A stretch of 64,000 bases of DNA from Cristatella mucedo (Eukaryota; Bryozoa; Phylactolaemata; Cristatellidae): the NCBI GenBank assembly GCA_009760855.2, contig WPIO01000064.1:1416001-1480000 (forward strand), written 5' to 3'. Shown in pieces: positions 60,301 through 64,000 of the stretch. A program made the translations under genes and the position numbers. How positions within the stretch are numbered: position 1 is the first letter of the stretch; each line of letters begins with the position of its first letter. Under the pieces are notes generated by a model, which saw only the letters and a program-made list of their open reading frames with translations, had not been told where the DNA came from and searched no databases.

Positions 60301-63251
60301 AGCTATGGCACTCTCCTCGGTGAGCGGTCAATAATGGTGACCAGGTGGTAGCTGTCATCCGGTCTCGCTTTTTTGTACTGTGCAGCTGCCCAGGTATTTC
60401 TTAGGTTCGAAGCTTTCTCGCCCGGAGACACCGTCTGCCGTTCTTGGCCAGCGTGTCTCTGGTTTTTCATTACAGTACTGCGCTGCAAGGGTAGCTGCAG
60501 CAGCAGCAGCAGCGACTATTACATAACCGATTCGCTTGGCTGGCTGTAGGCTGCGCATAACATAGGCGTGGCACTGGACAGCAGCGAAGGTCTCATCGTG
60601 CCAAACATAAAGAATGCTCAAGACAAGAACGTCCTCGAGATAGCCGACGATTTGAGGAGGCTTATGGAGCTGGGCAAGTCGGGCAAGCTCGGCCCTGCCG
60701 ACATCACCGGCGGCACGTTCTCTCTGTCCAACATTGGCTCGGTGAGCGGTCGCCTCCTGCCCATCATCAGCTGCAGCCGCTGCCACCGCTGTACGGCCCG
60801 GGCCGCAAGGCGGTGCAGTCCCCACTGTACGGCGGTGCCCGGGCTTCGGCGAGCCAGCTCGCTGGCCTAGTCAGCTGAGCGGGTAATTGTAAATCTTTTT
60901 GCAGATTGGCGGCACGTATGCCAAGCCAGTGATTCTGCCTCCGGAGGTGGCCATCGGAGCTCTGGGCAAGATACAGGTTGGTGAGCGTGCAACTTCTATC
61001 TGCACAGTGCCAAGTCTCTCTGCCTCTCCCCCCTCAGCTGGCCATCTTTCCTCGGCGGGGGAGGGGGGGTGTCAGCTCTCACAGCTTCGAGAGCCTGGCC
61101 CGCTGTGCTGCCAGGCGCTGGCCGCAGCTTGTGCTGGGCTGCCGCTGGGCAGAGCCCGGCCCCTGTTGACAGGGTGGCAAGCCAGATGTGCTGTCGTCTT
61201 GGTGGACGGGGATTTGGACGGTGGAGGCGGCGATCAAAGGTTGCTTCGCTGATTGCTGACTGCATTTGGCTGAGCCTTGTGCCAGGCGGCCGCTGGCTGC
61301 AATCAGCCCAATCAGTGTGCAATCCCACTGTGCTGCGCTGCTTTGCTCTCCAATGCATTGTACTTTTCTGCACTGCACTTCACTGCACACGTTATGCTTG
61401 CCTGGGCCGGCAGGCGATACATTGGAGTGTGGCCGGTGCGCACCCAAGAAAAGGTGCTTGCGCTATCCACGGCGAGTCTTGTTTTGCTTGGGGCTGCTGC
61501 TTGCCACTATTGCAGCCCATCTTTCCTCTCTTTGCTCTCCGACCCTCTGCCTTCTCCGTGTCGTCGTGTCACTCGATGTGACTGCTTGTCTCAGGTAAAA
61601 GCTTGTATGTAATAGCTGTGACGCAGGATTTCGAGGTGAGTGGAGAATGTACTGCGATGCCCCGTGGTTATGAACTTTGATTTTTGCCACTGACTTTTTT
61701 GAACTAGAGACTGCTTATGAAATAGCCGCGACAAGCTGGCATGTGAGCAGCTCGATAGTTGCCTATGTAGCCCAAATTATGAATGACTTGCATGATTGTA
61801 AGCTGATTGTACGTTGGACTGTTTACTTCTTCCTCTAAAGGCAATCTCTATTCACTTCATCCTCTAAAGGCGATCTTTAGGTGATTCGCTTGTGGAGTTA
61901 TATAGATCGGGCCAATACAACTAGTTGTTATGCTTTAAGGAACTGAGCTATTCAGACTAACTCTGTGGAGTTGGCATCCCGTGTCGGGCTTGCCTAGTGT
62001 TTTATTCTTTATTCGCGAGTGGGCATTATCGACATTTTAAAATAAATTTTTTTATTCAAGTGAGATGTTGCCTTTTCCCATGACTTCCAACTCCTCTTCC
62101 CAAATATTGATCCATAATGTTCTCATACTCGCCAGCAAGCTGTAATTGATCCTGAATGTCGCCCACACCGTCCTGTCCTTGCCTCACCTCTTCTTCTTGC
62201 TGCCGAAGTTTCACCTGGGCGAATCTTATCGAGCCGAATTGGTCCAGCAGGCAGCGATCCTATTCCCTTCGGTAAACGAAGGCAAGGCTTGCTGGGCGAG
62301 TGTTGAACGTACGCGGCCGTCATCCATGCCAACATTTTGCCACGATGTTTGCACTGAGCTTGATCTCATTTTAGATCTCCAGTCTTGCCGATTCTTGGAA
62401 ATTTTTGCAAAAGAGGATGGCTTGAGCGCTGCGCTTAGCCAGACATGATTGCCGAATCGCTTTCAATCACACTGTGCTGCACTGCTCAATGTGATTGACC
62501 AAATGGCCAGACCGAAAGAGCCGGCAGTAGTGCCTTAAGTACAGTAATAATTTACTTTTTTTTAAATAAAAAGAAATTGTAAATGCCCTGGAAATCTTGA
62601 TGTATTTAAAGACTTTAAAATGTCAGTTTTAAAATAAACCAAAAATCTACGCACCTCTAGACTTACCACCCGGTTGCCGAACTTCCGAGTTATGGTATTG
62701 TGGTTGGCAAGGATGTGGAGCACTCGGTATGTATAAGTGACCTCATTCATAGTGTGCAACATTTAAGTGGTTGTATTTCGCGGTGTCGACAGTAGTTTTC
62801 GTATGCCCATCTAACTATTGCTGAGCTGTAAAAATGAACTAAAACCTTAGTCTTCCAGTATAGTACCAGCAAGATTTTCTAGTTACTCGCCCTACGCATT
62901 GAGCTGGCTATGTGTGAGGAATTGTTTGTTTTTATGATTCGTGTAAGTTTTGAAACTGTGGAACCTCGTGTTTTTTACACCTGTAGTGGTGTGCTTGTGT
63001 ACTTTTGTTGTCCACCTTGTTTCCTTTACTCGTTCTCCACTGCCTGCTAATTGAATTATTGGTCCTGTTCTGTGCTTATTCAGGTACTTCCCCGGTTCGA
63101 CAGCTCGGGCTCAGTTATACCTGCCCATATCATGCAGGTCAGCTGGTCTGCTGATCACAGGGTCATCGAGGGAGCGCAGATGGCCAGGTTCTCAAACCTC
63201 TGGAAATCCTATCTCGAGTATCCTACTTGGATGTTGCTGCAACTAAGATAA
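35879..63251 (+). CDS. DBT: Branched-chain alpha-keto acid dehydrogenase E2 (dihydrolipoamide branched-chain transacylase), 10 exons
   Basis: Core subunit of the mitochondrial BCKDH complex. Its swinging lipoyl arm takes acyl groups made from Leu, Ile and Val keto acids by E1 and passes them to CoA. Exons: 35879-36125, 43562-43637, 47827-48011, 50874-51022, 51722-51821, 55977-56323, 57077-57154, 60550-60741, 60905-60976, 63084-63251. All introns are GT-AG, phases agree, and the 1614 nt give 537 aa (human: 482). Order: Arg/Ala/Ser-rich mitochondrial presequence (1 to about 83), lipoyl domain (from [12 protein letters not shown]; lipoyl Lys about 129 in QSDKAS), peripheral subunit-binding domain (ATPAVRRIA, then [14 protein letters not shown]), Ala/Ser linker, and catalytic domain ([13 protein letters not shown] to the end). 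The start ATG has A at -3 and G at +4. The catalytic motif reads DHRVIEG where the family has DHRxxDG: His is kept, Asp is Glu. The first exon donor is the least certain part. Confidence 0.94.
36363..36520 (+). mobile_element. tRNA-derived SINE (family 1)
   Basis: AATGGCTCATTAGGTAAGG head, GGGCTCGAATCCCGCAG B box, AGCCGTAAAGGCTCTT body, GGCTGTTAAATCAGCTAG end. Just inside DBT intron 1. Confidence 0.88.
36644..36724 (-). mobile_element. Partial SINE family 1 (3' half)
   Basis: GGCTGATTAAGCAGCCTCAT, GGCTCTTACCCCGCTTGCAG; the head and B box are missing. Confidence 0.7.
37355..37435 (+). mobile_element. L2/SINE family 2 tail remnant
   Basis: GCCCGGATAGAGATTTGGTC, CTCATAGGGTGCCACATAA and a TTAATATTATTA end match the order of the L2 family A tail. 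Confidence 0.45.
39345..39420. repeat. (TG)n microsatellite
   Basis: TGTATGTATGTG followed by a pure TG run of about 40 bp. Confidence 0.95.
39575..39688 (+). mobile_element. tRNA-derived SINE (family 1), strongly diverged
   Basis: GGTAAAGGCTTTTCACTTCC head, GGATTTGAGTTCTGCAGC in place of the B box, and GCTGCTAAATCAGCTAATG end. Confidence 0.5.
40818..41183 (-). mobile_element. LINE family B 3' fragment
   Basis: Nearly the same sequence as 57517-57875: TGTATCTCTGTCTGTAACTC tail, GTGGGTGTTACGCAGGAGAG, AAGCGGCTTTCGGTACGC, up to CTGTCTTTAAGCGGAGGAAT. In DBT intron 1. Confidence 0.88.
41400..41598 (+). mobile_element. L2-like LINE 3' end (family A)
   Basis: AAAGTGTCTAGAAAGCGATTC, TTATCTGAGAGTGCTATACA and ATTATTATTAATATT tail. 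Confidence 0.7.
41607..41965 (+). mobile_element. Tc1/mariner-like transposase relic
   Basis: Translates to [19 protein letters not shown], the Tc1 QDNDP catalytic block with the first Q changed to L, then [20 protein letters not shown] (the Tc1 NPIE-W block). It is broken by frameshifts and stops. Flanking 42160-42270 shares sequence with 24675-24710, so the element may continue past the TA microsatellite. Confidence 0.65.
41978..42134. repeat. (TA)n plus (GT)n microsatellites
   Basis: About 105 bp of TA (41978-42087), a short spacer with CACGTG, then about 35 bp of GT. Confidence 0.97.
42811..43068 (-). CDS. Unrecognised minus-strand frame with one membrane segment
   Basis: An open frame of about 85 codons contains a strong hydrophobic segment ([20 protein letters not shown]) and then a polar tail ending in LAASAI and a TAG. 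It starts directly after a stop and has no well-placed ATG before the hydrophobic part, so it would need to be an exon or a retrocopy. It lies antisense inside DBT intron 1. Function unknown; it may be non-coding. Confidence 0.2.
   Translation of the reverse strand, partial: TCEWFSLETRLKGKQFPWTFIGAFLVATIVWFCFLMVCQFLGGKEGVAFKCIWTSSAADFLDERTPALMLVKHLGGPAGLAASAI
43376..43534 (-). mobile_element. tRNA-derived SINE (family 1) next to DBT exon 2
   Basis: AGCTGATTTAACAGCCTCAT, CACCACCGCTTGCAGTCG, GGGATTCGAACTCACGG (B box) and head CCGTCACGGCTC. It ends 27 bp before the exon 2 start. Confidence 0.87.
43562..43637 (+). CDS. DBT: DBT exon 2 (start of lipoyl domain)
   Basis: Acceptor CGTTTGCAG. Encodes [20 protein letters not shown], then QVKE and the first two bases of Trp; donor TG|GTAAGA. 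SDIGEGI is the N-terminal lipoyl-domain signature of 2-oxo acid dehydrogenase E2 proteins. Confidence 0.93.
43890..45125 (-). mobile_element. L2-like LINE (family A), 1.2-kb copy
   Basis: Tail TAATAATAATAATATT and GCACCCTCAGAGAACTTAAT at the plus-strand left end. Two frames carry RT landmarks: [25 protein letters not shown] and [14 protein letters not shown] (44655-45161), then the thumb/C-terminal part with [14 protein letters not shown] and [14 protein letters not shown] (44123-44608). The RT active-site YADD is intact. 5'-truncated; in DBT intron 2. Confidence 0.9.
45126..45650 (+). mobile_element. L2-like LINE 3' fragment (family A), head-to-head with the previous copy
   Basis: Encodes [18 protein letters not shown] through [12 protein letters not shown] and [10 protein letters not shown], then GCGCCTAGAGAGAGATTAAG and an ATTATTATTATT tail. 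Almost the mirror image of 43890-44400. Confidence 0.9.
46000..46505 (-). mobile_element. LINE family B 3' fragment, diverged
   Basis: GTATGTATGTATGTATCC tail, CACCACAAACCCACAGAG, then a C-terminal frame with [13 protein letters not shown]. More diverged than the 57-kb copy. Confidence 0.75.
46506..47826 (+). other. DBT intron 2, no element recognised
   Basis: Contains a G10-like run at about 47617. No exon or repeat recognised up to the exon 3 acceptor. Confidence 0.4.
47827..48011 (+). CDS. DBT: DBT exon 3 (lipoyl domain)
   Basis: Acceptor TTCGTCTTAG. Encodes [34 protein letters not shown] and [13 protein letters not shown]. The Lys of SDKAS is the lipoylation site. The first base completes the Trp codon begun in exon 2. 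Donor GGGG|GTAAGT. Confidence 0.97.
48880..49040 (+). mobile_element. LINE family B 3' end
   Basis: GAGATAAAGTCTGTTGTCTG, TTCGTAACACCCTCATAGTC and ACAGAGATATATTACATTAC tail. In DBT intron 3. Confidence 0.75.
49290..49446 (-). mobile_element. tRNA-derived SINE (family 1)
   Basis: TGTAGCAGCCTAATTTGTAT, AGGATTCGAACCCACATC (B box), CACCTTACCTCTTGGGCTAT. In DBT intron 3. Confidence 0.82.
49905..50175 (+). mobile_element. L2-like LINE 3' end (family A)
   Basis: TTAAAAAGAAGCTTAAAACG coding end, AAAGTGCCTAGAAAGAGATA, CTGCTATACAAATG and ATTATTATTATC tail. Confidence 0.82.
50176..50873 (+). other. DBT intron 3, 3' part
   Basis: No element recognised; ends in the exon 4 acceptor TTCCTCCTTTCAG. Confidence 0.4.
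50874..51022 (+). CDS. DBT: DBT exon 4 (linker and start of subunit-binding domain)
   Basis: Acceptor CTCCTTTCAG. Encodes [15 protein letters not shown], a polar linker, then [16 protein letters not shown], the first helix of the peripheral subunit-binding domain that docks E1 and E3. Donor ATG|GTAGCT, phase 0. Confidence 0.93.
51283..51410. repeat. (CT)n microsatellite
   Basis: About 125 bp of CT with a few CAGT interruptions at the right end. In DBT intron 4. Confidence 0.98.
51420..51520 (+). mobile_element. tRNA-derived SINE remnant
   Basis: CTTAGCCCAGCAGTCAAGCG head and GTGGGTTCGAGTCTTGCATC (B box). The 3' half is not recognisable. Confidence 0.5.
51722..51821 (+). CDS. DBT: DBT exon 5 (subunit-binding domain)
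   Basis: Acceptor GTCGTGTAG. Encodes [19 protein letters not shown], then [21 protein letters not shown] is the subunit-binding domain signature. Donor CCTG|GTATGC, phase 1. Confidence 0.95.
52110..52560 (-). mobile_element. L2-like LINE 3' fragment (family A), diverged
   Basis: AAGAGAACTAATTCTCTTTG tail and the following CTTGAAAGGAAGC and TTGCTTTAAATGTCGTCGAG blocks parallel 33220-33420. In DBT intron 5. Confidence 0.6.
52570..52722 (-). mobile_element. tRNA-derived SINE (family 1), diverged
   Basis: CAATAAAGAGTTGCCCACTG, GACACGAACCCACGACC (B-box region) and CACCTTACCCCTGGGCTA. Confidence 0.75.
52725..53568 (+). mobile_element. L2-like LINE 3' fragment (family A)
   Basis: Encodes [34 protein letters not shown] and [17 protein letters not shown] with frame changes. 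After APKAW about 50 bp are missing relative to the 45-kb copy. ATTATTATTATTATT tail. Confidence 0.9.
53580..53745 (-). mobile_element. L2-like LINE remnant
   Basis: AGATTTGCACCAGTTGTAAG and AGGCAGGAAGATCTTCGGAA follow the order seen near 44505-44560. Confidence 0.4.
54105..54135. repeat. (CA)n microsatellite
   Basis: About 28 bp of CA directly against the SINE 3' end at 54136. Confidence 0.93.
54136..54506 (-). mobile_element. tRNA-derived SINE (family 1), split by another SINE
   Basis: 3' end and body at 54136-54285 (TAGCTGATTTAACAGC, GGATTCAAACCCACGACC), head GTGCCATCACGGCTCACCG at 54485-54503. Other copies have CCTTACCTAGTGTGCC unbroken, so the piece between is an insertion. Confidence 0.85.
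54287..54483 (+). mobile_element. tRNA-derived SINE (family 1), nested, best preserved copy
   Basis: A box TGGCTCACTGG, B box GGTTCGAATCC, body GCAAGCGGTGGTGATAGCCG, end GGCTGTTAAATCAGCTAG and a T run. It sits in the head of an oppositely oriented SINE. Confidence 0.9.
54507..55529 (+). other. DBT intron 5, no element recognised
   Basis: About 1 kb with no supported exon or repeat. Confidence 0.4.
55530..55691. repeat. (TCCC)n microsatellite
   Basis: About 160 bp of CCCT/TCCC tetranucleotide with two C-run interruptions. It lies about 290 bp upstream of DBT exon 6. Confidence 0.98.
55977..56323 (+). CDS. DBT: DBT exon 6 (linker and start of catalytic domain)
   Basis: Acceptor TTTCCACTAG. 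Encodes an Ala/Ser-rich linker of about 50 residues, then [37 protein letters not shown] and FSYLPIIIK. Very GC-rich at third positions. Donor AAG|GTAGGT, phase 0. Confidence 0.96.
57077..57154 (+). CDS. DBT: DBT exon 7
   Basis: Acceptor GTGTTCAG. Encodes [17 protein letters not shown] and EHIIYK, 26 codons, matching the length of the human segment. Donor AAG|GTGAGC. Confidence 0.95.
57517..59717 (-). mobile_element. LINE family B, longest copy (2.2 kb), inactive
   Basis: From the tail (TGTAATGCATCTCCGTCTG) leftmost to the upstream part of the polymerase. Minus-strand frames carry [10 protein letters not shown] and [11 protein letters not shown] (before 59500), [13 protein letters not shown] (59217-59495), [44 protein letters not shown] (58527-58955), and [32 protein letters not shown] (57998-58561). 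Frameshifts separate the blocks, and the polymerase box reads YAAD. L2/CR1-type non-LTR element in DBT intron 7. Confidence 0.92.
59719..59846. repeat. (CTC)n microsatellite
   Basis: About 125 bp of CTC/TCC trinucleotides at the 5' limit of the LINE. Poly-Pro, Leu and Arg frames across it are artefacts. Confidence 0.97.
60550..60741 (+). CDS. DBT: DBT exon 8 (catalytic domain)
   Basis: Acceptor TGGCTGTAG. Encodes [20 protein letters not shown], a helical segment with [13 protein letters not shown], and [14 protein letters not shown]. Donor TCG|GTGAGC. Confidence 0.96.
60905..60976 (+). CDS. DBT: DBT exon 9
   Basis: Acceptor TTTTTGCAG. Encodes [20 protein letters not shown] and GKIQ. Donor CAG|GTTGGT. 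Intron 8 before it is only 163 bp. Confidence 0.96.
60977..63083 (+). other. DBT intron 9
   Basis: No further DBT exon is required by the protein. Apart from the antisense frame at 62056-62259, I recognise nothing here. Confidence 0.45.
62056..62259 (-). pseudogene. Unrecognised 67-codon minus-strand frame ending at a poly(A) signal
   Basis: An open frame runs from just after a TAG to a TGA that overlaps AATAAA (62056-62051). The product is hydrophilic and Glu/Gln rich ([16 protein letters not shown], then [15 protein letters not shown]). No initiating ATG lies at its start. It looks like the last exon of an antisense gene or the 3' end of a retrocopy inside DBT intron 9. Family not recognised. 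Confidence 0.35.
63084..63251 (+). CDS. DBT: DBT exon 10 (catalytic His, C terminus)
   Basis: Acceptor TGCTTATTCAG. Encodes [55 protein letters not shown] and stop TAA. His of DHR is the catalytic base. No AATAAA is visible between the stop and the CT microsatellite at 63.58 kb. Confidence 0.96.
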   Translation, partial: VLPRFDSSGSVIPAHIMQVSWSADHRVIEGAQMARFSNLWKSYLEYPTWMLLQLR

Positions 63252-63582
63252 ATGCACTGTTTGGCGTGGTTTGGGCATGTCTTCCTGTCAAAGGTACGTG
63301 CATTTGTATGCTTCCTCTGCGTGGAGCAGCCCGGAGCGGATCTCCGCAGTGTGTCTCAAGTGTGCTCTGCATCGTGCTGCCAATGAATGTTGCTCTCTGT
63401 GCAAAAACAACCATTGCTGGCTATTTTTATGATTGCTGCAATATACTTGTACTGTACCGTTAATGACTGCATGATCATTACAGCGATGCTGCTATGAGCC
63501 GTGACTGGACATCCTGCATCCTTCTGCCCTCCTGCATTAAGACAAATTGATGTGTTGTCAGTGTTGCCCTCCCACGCCAACC

Positions 63583-63950
<368 letters not shown>

Positions 63951-64000
63951 TCCGTCTATTTTTGAGTGTCCCTCTCTTGCTCCGTCTATTTTTGAGTGTC

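Overview
This is an animal nuclear genomic segment: intron-rich, packed with retrotransposons, SINEs and long microsatellites, with no bacterial-style gene packing. I cannot fix the species. Protein similarity (judged from memory) and repeat content fit an invertebrate or early-branching chordate with a large genome; a tick-like chelicerate is one possibility, not a conclusion.

The core of the window is a complete head-to-head gene pair. On the minus strand, eight exons between 35839 and 24057 encode RNA 3'-terminal phosphate cyclase (RTCA). On the plus strand, ten exons between 35879 and 63251 encode the mitochondrial branched-chain alpha-keto acid dehydrogenase E2 subunit (DBT). Every intron proposed has GT-AG ends, exon phases agree at every junction, and both reading frames close at a stop (RTCA about 371 aa, or 361 from a better second Met; DBT 537 aa). 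The first in-frame ATGs are only 39 bp apart, so the two genes almost certainly share one bidirectional promoter. DBT and RTCA are also divergent neighbours in human, so the arrangement looks ancient.

Left part (1-24 kb): mainly repeats. It holds GC-rich and CpG-rich stretches (0.7-1.7 kb, 2.2-2.7 kb, 7.2-7.6 kb, 20.4-21.1 kb), a 10-bp GC minisatellite, short near-perfect DNA hairpins, a MITE-like family, a mirror-image array of about 170-bp monomers (16.3-17.8 kb), and a small unrecognised two-helix membrane protein gene with a poly(A) signal (14112-14405).

The introns of RTCA and DBT contain two families of L2/CR1-type LINEs (family A with an ATT tail, family B with a TACAT tail), many copies of a tRNA-derived SINE, a second SINE that ends in an L2-like tail, decayed Tc1/mariner-like copies, and one nearly intact SPIN-type hAT element (34927-35112). 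SPIN is a transposon known for horizontal transfer between animal phyla.
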